DNA of 64,000 nucleotides from the NCBI RefSeq assembly GCF_008271695.1, contig NZ_VKKY01000002.1, forward strand, positions 1,240,001 to 1,304,000, given 5' to 3'. Numbering within the stretch: the first letter of the stretch is position 1; each line of letters opens with the position of its first letter. This document shows, piece by piece, positions 41,758-50,145 of this stretch. The notes below the pieces were generated by a model that saw only the letters and a program-made list of their open reading frames with translations, had not been told where the DNA came from and searched no databases. This DNA comes from Rufibacter hautae. GTDB lineage: Bacteria; Bacteroidota; Bacteroidia; Cytophagales; Hymenobacteraceae. Made by a program: the position numbers and the translations under genes.

Positions 41758-43611
41758 CTAAGATTTGGCCGGATGGTCAATTTCTGAGACGTGCAGGTGA
41801 CGCAGCAAGGCGAACTTCTTGTATTGGTGCTCCTGCATCCGCTTGAGGATATCGTCCAGCACGGCCACAGATTTGAGGATGAACGGACCTTTGTTGAGCA
41901 TGACGCAATCGGCGCGCTGGGCCATGGCGGCATCGGTGATCTCGGCGCGGGAGGGCCGACCCTTCTTGGTGAGTTTCTCCAGCACTTGCGTGGCCCAGAC
42001 CACGGGCAAGTGAGCGGCTTCGGTGATCCAGAGGATTTCTTCCTGCACCTCGGCCAGGCGCTTCCAGCCCATTTCCACCGCCAGGTCGCCCCGGGCAATC
42101 ATGATGCCCGCCGGATGTTTCTGCATTAAGGTGAGCAGCAGCAGGGGCAGGTTCTTAAAAGCAGCCTTGGTTTCGATCTTGACCATGATCCCGATGTGGG
42201 TGGCCTCCAGCCGCTGAAGTTCCTGCTGCAGTTCCTCTACCATGGCAGGTTTGCTCACAAAGGAAAGGTTGACCACATCGGCATGTTTGACCACAAACGC
42301 CAGGTCCTCGCGGTCTTTCTCGGTGAGTTTGTGCAGTTGCAAGTCGCTTTCGGGTAGGTTGATGCCTTTGTCGGGCCGAAGTTTGCTGCCTTCTGCATCG
42401 GCGGCGGTGATCTCCACCCACAATTCATCGGGGGTGACTTTTCTGATAATGCCCTCAATTTCCCCGTCATCGAACAGAATAGGCTCGCCTTCTTTCACCC
42501 GGCTGAACACCTCGGGCAAGGTGCAGGAGATGTGCGCCGGCGCAGTCTGGTGACCGTCTTTGTCATAGCGGGCCGGCTCACCGGGGATGCTCTCGCGGTG
42601 CAGCACCAACTCCTGCCCTACTTTCAGGTTCAGCGGGAAAACCACCGGCGGTAAGGTACTCAGCTTTTCGTTGAGCTCCTCCCCGTTTTCCTGCACCAGC
42701 TTCAGCTCCGTGCCCTGGCTCAGGTACGCCGACCTCCGAAGATGCACCAGGGCACCGCCGCCTTTTACCTCCACCACGGCCAAGGTGCGTTTCCGCCGGC
42801 GGGTGTCTTGAAAGGTGATCTTATCTCCGGCTTTCAGGTGTGCGAACCATTCTTCCGAGACCCGCAGGGTTTTGTCTGCCCCGCCGGGGGCCGGTACTCC
42901 CTGGGGCGCCAACCACACCGTTGCAGAAGCGGATATCTGGCCCAGTTCATCTATTTTGGGGTGAATGCCTACTACTTTGGGGCCGGGTTTCAAAGCGCCG
43001 GTGCGCAGTTTGGGTCCCATGAGGTCAAAGAGGATGATGCAGCGGCGGCCTACTTCCTGCTCGGCTTTCCTGATTTGCCCTACCATTTTCTCCCAGACGG
43101 TGTTGTCATCATGGGCACAATTGATGCGGGCGCAGTTCATGCCGGCCTTGAGCAAGTCACGCACCATCTGGTAATCATCCGCCATGTCGGCGGAGAAGGT
43201 GATCATGATGCGGCTTTCCCTGCCGGGCGAGGGTTCTCCCAGTAAGTCAGTGATGTGCGAGGGCAGTTCTGAGGGGATGGAGGAAAAAGGCACCACCTCC
43301 GGCGCGGTGTGGGTAAGATGCGCCTCCAGCAAGCGCAATTGGTTCCTGACGGCCAAGAGCGTGGCTTTGACGTGGCTTTCGGCGCGGCCCAGCGAGGACA
43401 GTCCCATGCTGGACAACTGCCCCTGCAGTTCCCGTATATCATGTTTGCGCAAAGCCAGGTAGTGCAGGAGGTTCTTGCTGCTTTCTATGTACGCCGGGTG
43501 CACTTTCTTTATCATCGGCCCGAACTCCTCCTCCAGCGCTGCCGCCTCCTGCAACAGATCCTCCAGCTTCTGCAGTAAATCTTTGATCTTTTGTTCCGAA
43601 ACGTTTTCCAT
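41758..43611 (-). CDS. pyruvate kinase-like protein, N-terminally extended
   Basis: A 617-residue protein. Residues 1-130 are a helical extension not present in classical pyruvate kinase. The barrel starts at RIMITFSADMADDYQMV, where classical enzymes have KIVCTIGPAS. Conserved blocks remain: MNCARINCAHDD, LMGPKLRTG, VKIETKAAF, MIARGDLAVEMGW and PVVWATQVLEKL. The MLSGETA loop is MLNKGPFI instead, and the C-terminal allosteric domain is missing. It belongs to an alternative pyruvate kinase branch; phosphotransfer from PEP to ADP is plausible but not certain. A classical pyruvate kinase may be elsewhere. Confidence 0.8.
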   Translation of the reverse strand: MENVSEQKIKDLLQKLEDLLQEAAALEEEFGPMIKKVHPAYIESSKNLLHYLALRKHDIRELQGQLSSMGLSSLGRAESHVKATLLAVRNQLRLLEAHLTHTAPEVVPFSSIPSELPSHITDLLGEPSPGRESRIMITFSADMADDYQMVRDLLKAGMNCARINCAHDDNTVWEKMVGQIRKAEQEVGRRCIILFDLMGPKLRTGALKPGPKVVGIHPKIDELGQISASATVWLAPQGVPAPGGADKTLRVSEEWFAHLKAGDKITFQDTRRRKRTLAVVEVKGGGALVHLRRSAYLSQGTELKLVQENGEELNEKLSTLPPVVFPLNLKVGQELVLHRESIPGEPARYDKDGHQTAPAHISCTLPEVFSRVKEGEPILFDDGEIEGIIRKVTPDELWVEITAADAEGSKLRPDKGINLPESDLQLHKLTEKDREDLAFVVKHADVVNLSFVSKPAMVEELQQELQRLEATHIGIMVKIETKAAFKNLPLLLLTLMQKHPAGIMIARGDLAVEMGWKRLAEVQEEILWITEAAHLPVVWATQVLEKLTKKGRPSRAEITDAAMAQRADCVMLNKGPFILKSVAVLDDILKRMQEHQYKKFALLRHLHVSEIDHPAKS

Positions 43612-43708
43612 GGCAGCTTAGCCTTTATCCTTCCTCCCTTTACGTTTGGCGCAGGAGGTCAAGCAATACCAATGCTGTATTTTTTGTTTGATGCTCCCAG
43701 ATGAAGGT

Positions 43709-43838
43709 GGTTTTAGGTCTGTTTTGATAATTTCCGGTTGAAAACGGATGATCCAACCTTGCCTCCAACTAAGCATTAATGGCAGGAATCCAGTTTGGAG
43801 CATTTTAAAGCCGATTATTAGAAAACAGCCTTCAAACA
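43709..43838. repeat. two dispersed palindrome copies upstream of rnpB
   Basis: Copy one (43709-43746): GGTTTTAGGTCTGTTTTG, AT, then AATTTCCGGTTGAAAACGG. Copy two (43803-43838): TTTTAAAGCCGATTATT, A, then GAAAACAGCCTTCAAAC. The 280-base gap between the pyruvate kinase-like gene and rnpB holds these and the rnpB promoter. Confidence 0.5.
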
Positions 43839-43874
43839 GAACCTGAGTTTCCGGGCAAATCTGAGGTAAAACCC

Positions 43875-43882
43875 TACCTTTG
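43875..43882 (+). promoter_or_regulatory. rnpB -7 promoter element TACCTTTG
   Basis: Exact TAnnTTTG match whose last base is about ten bases upstream of the first paired base of the RNase P RNA. Confidence 0.75.
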
Positions 43883-43891
43883 TAAAAAATC

Positions 43892-44272
43892 GGTGAGCCG
43901 GCTTATCGCTGCGCCTTCGGGTGGGGAGGAAAGTCCGGGCAACGCAGAGCATCCTGCTTCCTAACGGGAAGGCACCTGGCGGGGAACGGCCAGGTGACAG
44001 CCAGTGCCACAGAAAAGTACCGCCGGCTTGCCGGTAAGGGTGAAAAGGTGCGGTAAGAGCGCACCAGCGGCTAGGCGACTAGTCCGGCTGGGTAAACCTC
44101 AGGAGTTGAAAGACCAAATAGGCTGACAGCGCCATGCCTTAGGGCAAGGCTAAGGGCTGCTCGTCCGATGTCAGCGGGTAGGTTGATGGAGCCCCTCCGT
44201 GAGGGCGGGCCTAGATAAATGATAAGCCATTTGCCTCTGGGCAGAAGACAAAACCCGGCTTACAGGCTCACT
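43892..44272 (+). ncRNA. rnpB: RNase P RNA, bacterial class A
   Basis: The catalytic RNA that matures tRNA 5' ends. The 5' end GTGAGCC (43893-43899) pairs with GGCTCAC (44265-44271) to close helix P1. The universal GAGGAAAGTCCGGGC lies near 43926-43940, AGGGTGAAAAGGTGCGGTAAGAG is broken over 44037-44059, and the 3' conserved segment AGAAGACAAAACCCGGCTTA is near 44243-44262. Length is about 380 nt. A run of T's follows at 44274. It has its own promoter. Confidence 0.96.
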
Positions 44273-44475
44273 GATTTTTTTATTTTTTCCTTTCTCCTGC
44301 CTTCCTTCTTTTGTAGACTATCCTCAATAGGCGCCTTAGTACGCGCAAGGCAGGACAACAACAAGCCAGAAGTTTCGCGTATAAACAATAGTCCGGTAAC
44401 CTTGATTTTGCCAAAAAAGGCGGTGGTTGTGCCCAAGTCCTCCGGCTGCCGCGTAACTTTATATCACTTCTGGGT

Positions 44476-45369
44476 ATGTTATTAGACAAGAGAATTCCCG
44501 TATCCTACATCTACAATAAGATCAAATCTGACTTATTCATCATCATTATCATTGGGGTTTGTGCCCACTTTCTTTCCTCTGCTTTCGTTGACAATATCCC
44601 CTCCATGCCCAGCAACATCCCGGCTTTTTTAGGGACTGCCATTACGGTTTTATTGTCCTTCAAAATAAGCCAGTCGTATGATCGATGGTGGGAAGCCCGC
44701 AAAGTTTGGGGCGCCATTGTAAATGATTCCAGGAGCTTTGTCATTCAGCTCCAATCATTCCTTCCCAACCCTAATTCGCCGGTGATTACCACGTTAGCTT
44801 ACCGCCAAATTGCCTGGTGTTATTCCCTGGGTCAGTCGCTCAGGGGCCTTGACCCGCTGGAAGGAACCGGTGCATTCCTGTCTAAAAATGATGTAAGCCA
44901 TTTAGCCCAGCACAAGAACAAACCCTTGGCTTTAATTCAGCTAAATGCCTTGGATATCAAACAACTATACACCTATAACGAAATTGATACTTTCAAACAC
45001 ACGCAGCTTGATTCTACGTTGGTACGGTTGGTAGATTCCATGGGAAAAGCCGAGAGAATCAACAGCACAGTATTTCCTAAAACCTACCGGTTATTCTTGC
45101 ATTTAGCTATTTACCTTTTTGTGATCACCCTGTCTATTTCGTTGAAGGAAATAGCGCTGATTTATGAGCTTCCATTGCTGGTAATTCTTTCCTCTATTTT
45201 CCTTTTGCTGGAAAAATCTGCGTACCATTTGCAAGACCCTTTCCGCAATAGACCAAGTGACACCTCGGTAACTGCCATTGCCAGAACCATTGAAATTAAC
45301 ATCCGCCAATTGCTGGGCGAAAAAGACATTCCTGATCCTTTATCCCCACAAGGATTTTACCTTTTGTAA
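44476..45369 (+). CDS. bestrophin family anion channel
   Basis: A 297-residue inner-membrane protein of the bestrophin/UPF0187 (YneE) family. Typical blocks are KIKSDLFIIIIIGVC (helix 1), VLLSFKISQSYDRWWEARKVWG at residues 55-76, with the RWWEAR signature, and DPFRNRPSDTSV near the C-terminus. Two helices near residues 205-245 complete the pore. It conducts small anions. TAACTTTA at about 44453 is a near match to the promoter -7 element. Single gene. Confidence 0.92.
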   Translation: MLLDKRIPVSYIYNKIKSDLFIIIIIGVCAHFLSSAFVDNIPSMPSNIPAFLGTAITVLLSFKISQSYDRWWEARKVWGAIVNDSRSFVIQLQSFLPNPNSPVITTLAYRQIAWCYSLGQSLRGLDPLEGTGAFLSKNDVSHLAQHKNKPLALIQLNALDIKQLYTYNEIDTFKHTQLDSTLVRLVDSMGKAERINSTVFPKTYRLFLHLAIYLFVITLSISLKEIALIYELPLLVILSSIFLLLEKSAYHLQDPFRNRPSDTSVTAIARTIEINIRQLLGEKDIPDPLSPQGFYLL

Positions 45370-45525
45370 TTCTGATAAATATCAGCGCTCCGCGTCTTAT
45401 CAATGCTTGGTCATGAGAATTATAAATGTTTTTGTAGGAGGCCGAGTACATAATGCGAAATTGACTTTAATATTCTCTTTTTAGAAGTAAAACCAAAAAA
45501 CAGCCTCAAAACCGATTGGCTGTCA

Positions 45526-45533
45526 TAATTTTG
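45526..45533 (+). promoter_or_regulatory. -7 promoter element TAATTTTG
   Basis: Exact TAnnTTTG match 84-91 bases before the START-domain gene. No TTG at the usual upstream spacing. Confidence 0.45.
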
Positions 45534-45616
45534 CCTTTGGAACGTTGACCTTAAGTAACCAGGCATACCGCGGCATTGCTTTTGCTGAAGACTTGGGAGA
45601 GTGAAGCGCTTAATAG

Positions 45617-46246
45617 ATGAAGAATTCAATTATAACCTTGGGGCTTATGTGGGCGCTGCTGAGCGGCACTTCCCTTTGGGCCCAAAGCAAGTGGGAACTG
45701 CAGAAAAACGAGGACGGCATTGAGGTGTACACCCGCCAGGGAGCGGATAACAACTTCAAAGAGATAAGAGTAGTGTGTGAGTTGCCGGGCACTGCAAGCC
45801 AGTTGGTGGATTTGCTCAAAGACGTGGCGCACCATTCAGATTGGGTGTACCTGAACAAGAAAACCGAGCTGCTGAAACGCAAAAGCGAAAACCGGCTCAT
45901 TTATTATACCCTAGCCGATATGCCCTGGCCCCTCACCGACCGCGACATGGTGGTAGAGGCCGCCTTCTCCCCCATTAAGAACAACCAGGCGCACGTAGAG
46001 GTGAAAAGCATCCAAAATTTCCTGCCGCAAAAGAAAGAATTCATCCGGATTCCTTCTTCCCTTGCTGTGTGGGAGATTACCCCGGCCAGCGGCGGCAACA
46101 TTAAGGTAGACTATACCTTTAAGGTAAACCCCGGCGGGTCTGTGCCGGCCTGGCTTGTGAATACCACGGTAGCCATCGGGCCGCTTAAAACCTTCCAGAG
46201 ACTCAGAAAGACCCTTGTCCAGCGGGCCTTGGCGCAGCGTAACTAG
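45617..46246 (+). CDS. START domain-containing exported protein
   Basis: A 209-residue protein with a signal peptide (MKNSIITLGLMWALLSGTSL, cleavage after WAQ) and a START/SRPBCC lipid-binding fold: WELQKNEDGIEVYTRQ, YTLADMPWPLTDRDMVVE and WEITPASGGNIKVDYTFKVNPGG are the family blocks. It likely binds a hydrophobic ligand in the periplasm; the ligand is unknown. It precedes the phe attenuator but is separated from it by 160 bases and a promoter. Confidence 0.88.
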   Translation: MKNSIITLGLMWALLSGTSLWAQSKWELQKNEDGIEVYTRQGADNNFKEIRVVCELPGTASQLVDLLKDVAHHSDWVYLNKKTELLKRKSENRLIYYTLADMPWPLTDRDMVVEAAFSPIKNNQAHVEVKSIQNFLPQKKEFIRIPSSLAVWEITPASGGNIKVDYTFKVNPGGSVPAWLVNTTVAIGPLKTFQRLRKTLVQRALAQRN

Positions 46247-46405
46247 GGTGCTGATGAGTTTAAGCCTTTTCGGGTATGTTTTTATAAAACGAGGATTAAA
46301 TCAAAATAAGGCTAATAAACTACTAACGACTGTTTGCTTATACCGCTAATTTCTCAAACTAACAAGTGTTTTTATGAAAGTTTCTAAACTTTTTTAGCAA
46401 AAGAT

Positions 46406-46436
46406 TTGGAAGTGAGTAGAGGAGGGCGTATGTTTG
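46406..46436 (+). promoter_or_regulatory. pheA operon promoter, Bacteroidota type
   Basis: TTG at 46406-46408, 20 bases, then TATGTTTG at 46429-46436: both elements and the spacing match the Bacteroidota consensus, 20 bases before the leader ORF. Confidence 0.75.
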
Positions 46437-46456
46437 AGCATCCTTAAGACAAGACA

Positions 46457-46525
46457 ATGATTCAGCGCAATTCTTACTTTTACGGTTTTTACTTTTTTGG
46501 ACCTCAGCCGGGGCTCAACAGGTAA
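46457..46525 (+). CDS. pheL: phe leader peptide (22 residues, Phe/Tyr-rich)
   Basis: A short ORF, ATG 46457 to TAA 46523-46525, with the central part SYFYGFYFFG: four Phe and three Tyr within ten codons. It lies 64 bases upstream of the pheA ATG and is followed by a terminator. It probably senses Phe-tRNA and Tyr-tRNA charging. The last third of the ORF holds the antiterminator strand. Confidence 0.85.
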   Translation: MIQRNSYFYGFYFFGPQPGLNR

Positions 46526-46585
46526 GACTTTGCGTTAAGAAACAATAAGAAAACCTCAGAGCCCCGCCTAAAGCGGGGCTTTTTT
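46509..46585 (+). promoter_or_regulatory. phe attenuator: terminator and antiterminator strand
   Basis: An eight-bp GC-rich stem (46560-46567 with 46573-46580, loop CTAAA) is followed by a T-run to 46585, four bases before the pheA ATG. CGGGGCTC at 46509-46516, near the end of the leader ORF, is perfectly complementary to GAGCCCCG at 46559-46566. A ribosome stalled in the Phe/Tyr codons (46475-46498) would let the antiterminator form. Confidence 0.83.
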
Positions 46586-46589
46586 CGTT

Positions 46590-47480
46590 ATGAACAGAGC
46601 CTTAAATATCGCCATCCAGGGAGGCCCCGCCTCTTTCCACGAAACCGCCGCCAAGCAGCTTTTCCCGGCGGCCCACCTCCAAATGGTTTCCTGCGCCTCC
46701 TTCCCGGAGCTGTGCGAAGCCCTGGAGTCGGGTCTGGTGGATTTCGCCGTGATGGCCGTACAGAATTCTTTGGCAGGTCCGCTGTTGCCTAACTACGGCA
46801 TGATGGACCAACACGGACTTTCTGTGCTGGCGGAACGCTGGCTCTTGTTAGACCAAACCTTGATGGCGTTGCCGGGCCAAAAACTGGAAGACATCAAAGA
46901 GATCTGGTCCCACCCCATCGCCCTGCTGCAGTGCTGCGACTACATCAATAAACAGGCCGGCGTGACCACCAAAGAAACCTCTGACACCGCCGATACTGCC
47001 CGTATTCTGCAGGAAGGCCAGATTACCGGGGTTGCTGCCATCGCCAGCCGCAAAGCCGCAGAACTTTACGGACTGGAGGTGCTGCACCACAACGTAGCCA
47101 ATGACGTGGAGAACTACACCCGCTTTGTGGTTCTGTCCCGCGAGAAATCTACGACCGAAGGAAACAAAGCCACGGTTATCCTGTCCGCTGCCGAGGTAAA
47201 GGATTCCATGGAAACCATCCTGGAGAGAGTGGAGAACGGCCTGGAATTGACCATGCTGCAGCCGCTTCCTCTGGAGAACCCAGGCCAACCAGAGCATTGG
47301 GTGCTGGAACTGGAGGGCGATCTGGCCGGCGAAATCGCTCAGGCTTTGGAAGCGCTTTCTGTAGTGGCTCCTAACCTGAACGTGATCGGCCGGTATCCGA
47401 AGGCTGAGGCGCCGCTTCCGCAGGACCGCCTGGCCGGCTGCCTGTCTCCTATTGTGAAGGCTCAAATTGAATTGGTATGA
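46590..47480 (+). CDS. pheA: prephenate dehydratase
   Basis: A 296-residue enzyme converting prephenate to phenylpyruvate in phenylalanine synthesis. IQGGPASFHETAA is the first substrate-binding block (GxxGSxxxxAA-like), DFAVMAVQNSLAG the second, and NYTRFVVLSRE the catalytic TRF block. A C-terminal ACT-like region follows from about residue 195, but the ESRP motif that binds feedback Phe reads LQPLP here, so allosteric control may be changed. There is no fused chorismate mutase; that activity is on the third gene of the operon. Overlaps the next gene by ATGA. Confidence 0.93.
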   Translation: MNRALNIAIQGGPASFHETAAKQLFPAAHLQMVSCASFPELCEALESGLVDFAVMAVQNSLAGPLLPNYGMMDQHGLSVLAERWLLLDQTLMALPGQKLEDIKEIWSHPIALLQCCDYINKQAGVTTKETSDTADTARILQEGQITGVAAIASRKAAELYGLEVLHHNVANDVENYTRFVVLSREKSTTEGNKATVILSAAEVKDSMETILERVENGLELTMLQPLPLENPGQPEHWVLELEGDLAGEIAQALEALSVVAPNLNVIGRYPKAEAPLPQDRLAGCLSPIVKAQIELV

Positions 47481-48670
47481 TCATCTCCAGCGCCAACCGA
47501 CTACAACACGTGCAGGAGTATTACTTCTCGCGCAAACTGGCCGAAGTACGAGCCCTCAACGCCCAGGGCCGCAACATCATCAACCTGGGCATCGGCGACC
47601 CAGACATGGCTCCCTCAGAGGAAACCATCAATGCCTTGGTAGGCACCAGCCGCAAGCCCGGCGTGCATGGTTATCAACCTTACAACTCCATTGCCCCCCT
47701 TCGGCAGGCCATTGCGGGCTGGTACCAACGCACCTATTCCGTAGACCTGGACTCAGAGACAGAAGTGTTGCCGCTCATGGGCTCCAAGGAAGGCATCTTC
47801 CACGTGTCCATGGCTTTCCTGAACCCCGGCGACAAAGTGCTGGTACCCAATCCGGGGTATCCCGCCTATGCCGCGGCCGCGAAGCTGGTGGGCGCTGAAC
47901 CGGTCTTCTATTCTTTAAAGGAAGAGAATGGCTGGCTCCCAGAGGAACAGGAACTGGAGCAGTTGCTGGCCGGAGGAGATGTGAAACTTATGTGGGTGAA
48001 CTACCCGCACATGCCCACCGGGGCTGAGGCTACCGCGGAGGTCCTGGAGAAATTGGTGCAACTGGCCCTCAAACACAGATTTTTGCTGGCCAACGATAAT
48101 CCATATAGCCTGGTGCTGCCTAATGAAAAACCGCTGAGCCTGCTGTCTCTGCCCAACGCCAAAGAGTGCTGCCTGGAGTTCAACTCATTGAGCAAATCGC
48201 ATAACATGGCCGGATGGCGCGTGGGCATGGTGCTGGGCCGCCAGGATTACCTCCAGTGCGTGCTGCGGGTGAAAAGCAACCTGGACTCTGGTATGTTCTT
48301 GCCGGTGCAGCACGCCGCCATTCAGGCCTTGTCTAACCCAGATGCCTGGCACGAGGCCCGCAACGCGGTGTATGCCCAACGCCGGCAGAAAGTATATGAA
48401 CTGTTAGACCTCCTGGGGTGTTCCTACGAGAAAAACGCGGTAGGCATGTTTGTCTGGGCGCGGGTGCCCGATCAGGTGACCGACGTAGAGGCTTATCTAG
48501 ACGAAATACTGTACGAAGCCGGGGTGTTTCTTACCCCTGGCAAAATATTCGGAACGCAGGGCGAGCGCTATCTCAGAATCTCCCTTTGCCTCCCCGAAAC
48601 CAAGATTGAAGAAGCAACAAACAGAATCTCAAAACACTTAACCTCGGCCAAAACCGAAATCTCCTTATGA
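47477..48670 (+). CDS. class I/II aminotransferase (aromatic/aspartate type)
   Basis: A 397-residue PLP enzyme. NLGIGDPDM and HGYQPYNSIAPLRQAI are N-terminal blocks; NYPHMPTGAEA, then NDNPYSLV bind the cofactor ring; FNSLSKSHNMAGWRVG holds the Schiff-base Lys. Its place between pheA and the DAHP synthase/chorismate mutase suggests transamination of phenylpyruvate, hydroxyphenylpyruvate or prephenate. Relatives act on aspartate or LL-diaminopimelate. Overlaps both neighbours by ATGA, so translation is tightly coupled. Confidence 0.9.
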   Translation: MIISSANRLQHVQEYYFSRKLAEVRALNAQGRNIINLGIGDPDMAPSEETINALVGTSRKPGVHGYQPYNSIAPLRQAIAGWYQRTYSVDLDSETEVLPLMGSKEGIFHVSMAFLNPGDKVLVPNPGYPAYAAAAKLVGAEPVFYSLKEENGWLPEEQELEQLLAGGDVKLMWVNYPHMPTGAEATAEVLEKLVQLALKHRFLLANDNPYSLVLPNEKPLSLLSLPNAKECCLEFNSLSKSHNMAGWRVGMVLGRQDYLQCVLRVKSNLDSGMFLPVQHAAIQALSNPDAWHEARNAVYAQRRQKVYELLDLLGCSYEKNAVGMFVWARVPDQVTDVEAYLDEILYEAGVFLTPGKIFGTQGERYLRISLCLPETKIEEATNRISKHLTSAKTEISL

Positions 48671-49770
48671 GTACGAAGCACCTAAACCTGTCGCCTAAAA
48701 CCATCTTCAAACGGGCCGATGGACAACCCTTGATTATTGCCGGTCCTTGCAGCGCCGAGAGCGAAGAGCAGATGTTGGCCACCGCCCGCGGTTTGCAGGC
48801 CGTGCCGGAAGTAACCATTTTCCGTGCCGGTATCTGGAAACCACGTACCCGCCCAGGCGCTTTTGAGGGAATTGGCAAAGTAGGTTTGAAATGGCTGAAG
48901 ACCGTGAAGGAAGAGACCGGCCTTTTGACCGCCTGCGAAGTAGCCACCGCGGAGCACGTGAACGATGCCCTGAAACAAGGCGTGGATGTGCTGTGGGTGG
49001 GCGCCCGCACCACGGTAAACCCTTTCTCGGTACAGGAGATTGCCGATGCGCTGGAAGGCGTGGACGTGCCGGTACTGGTTAAAAACCCGGTAAACCCAGA
49101 CCTGCAGCTTTGGCTGGGAGCGCTGGAGCGCCTGAACCGCGCCGGCATCACCGATCTGGCCGCCATTCACCGGGGCTTCTCGGCCTTCGATAGCCGTCCG
49201 TACCGGAACCACCCTAAGTGGAACATGGCCTACGAGTTCAAGAAACTGTTGCCGGAGATTCCGTTGATCTGTGACCCTAGCCACATCGCCGGTAAGCGCT
49301 CTTTGCTGCAACAAATCAGCCAGGAAGCCCTGAACCTGCAGGTAGACGGCCTCATGATTGAAACCCACTGCAACCCAGACGTAGCCCTGAGCGACGCCGC
49401 CCAGCAGGTAACGCCAGAAGGCCTCAAAGACCTGTTGGCTTCCCTGGTAGTGGAGCGCGTGGTTGCCTCTGTCACCCAGAACGAGGAAGAACTGAGCGAG
49501 CTCCGGAACCTCATTGACTACCTGGACAACGAGCTGATCAACGTGTTGGCCCGCCGCTCTGCGGTTGCCAAGCAGATTGGTCTCCTCAAAAAGGAAAACA
49601 AGATGAACCTGCTACAAACCGGCCGTTGGGAACAAGTAATGGAGCATCGCCTTAAGGCCGCTGCCCGCGAAGGTTTGGAGGAGGTATTTGTAAAAGCCAT
49701 CTTCCAAGAAATCCACCAGCATTCCTTGCACGTGCAGGCTGCCACAGAGCCAACCAAAGTAGTTTTGTAA
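48667..49770 (+). CDS. bifunctional DAHP synthase/chorismate mutase type II
   Basis: A 367-residue fusion. Residues 1-265 are a type I-beta DAHP synthase (LIIAGPCSAESEEQM, FRAGIWKPRTRPGAFEGIG, LICDPSHIAGKR). Residues 275-360 are an AroQ chorismate mutase (LRNLIDYLDNELINVLARR, AVAKQIGLLKKEN). It thus catalyses the first shikimate-pathway step and the branch step to prephenate. The fused mutase can serve as the Phe/Tyr-sensing regulatory domain of the synthase, as in known AroG-AroQ fusions. No tyrA follows; a terminator ends the operon. Confidence 0.95.
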   Translation: MSTKHLNLSPKTIFKRADGQPLIIAGPCSAESEEQMLATARGLQAVPEVTIFRAGIWKPRTRPGAFEGIGKVGLKWLKTVKEETGLLTACEVATAEHVNDALKQGVDVLWVGARTTVNPFSVQEIADALEGVDVPVLVKNPVNPDLQLWLGALERLNRAGITDLAAIHRGFSAFDSRPYRNHPKWNMAYEFKKLLPEIPLICDPSHIAGKRSLLQQISQEALNLQVDGLMIETHCNPDVALSDAAQQVTPEGLKDLLASLVVERVVASVTQNEEELSELRNLIDYLDNELINVLARRSAVAKQIGLLKKENKMNLLQTGRWEQVMEHRLKAAAREGLEEVFVKAIFQEIHQHSLHVQAATEPTKVVL

Positions 49771-49814
49771 ATTCGTTTTTGAGCCGTTTTACCTAAATCG
49801 GTCTAAAAACGAAT
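49771..49814 (+). repeat. dispersed palindrome copy after the phe operon
   Basis: ATTCGTTTTTGAGCCG, 12 bases, then CGGTCTAAAAACGAAT: ten outer and three inner base pairs are perfect. It begins at the base after the stop codon. Confidence 0.65.
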
Positions 49815-49817
49815 CAC

Positions 49818-49850
49818 GGAAACCCCGGTCTGAAAAGGCAGGGGTTTTCT
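49818..49850 (+). terminator. terminator of the phe operon
   Basis: Nine-bp stem (49818-49826 with 49841-49849, one G-T pair), directly after the palindrome and followed by TGTTTTT. Confidence 0.65.
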
Positions 49851-49991
49851 GTTTTTAGGCGTAAAACATAATCGAGAACGGCCAATTTTGAATGAGCCAC
49901 TATCCAACAGTTGAGAAATTAATCTTTGGATTATTTACCCGCCCATCCCAATCCGGAAACCTAAACGCCTTGATTTTGAAACAAGAAATAC

Positions 49992-50046
49992 CTTGATGTA
50001 GAATTGTTGTAGTAGTCTCCTAAACCCTGATGTAGTATTGTAGTAG
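49992..50046. repeat. direct repeat pair upstream of the GH16 gene
   Basis: CTTGATGTAGAATTGTTGTAGTAG (broken here as positions 49992-50015) recurs as 50027-50046 with one substitution and a three-base deletion; shared words are TGATGTAG, ATTG and TAGTAG. The gap 49851-50145 has no gene. Confidence 0.45.
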
Positions 50047-50145
50047 GTTAAATAGAGCCTGGAACTACGGAGAAGAGTACATTTGACAGTAAAGCTGTGC
50101 TTTCATAGCTAGCATCATTCCCCCAAAAATTTACAAAACCACTGT

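Noticed and set aside
46262-46305. Possible dispersed palindrome after the START-domain gene
   Set aside because: TTTAAGCC and TATGTTTTTATAAAACGAGG are present, but the arms do not pair convincingly.
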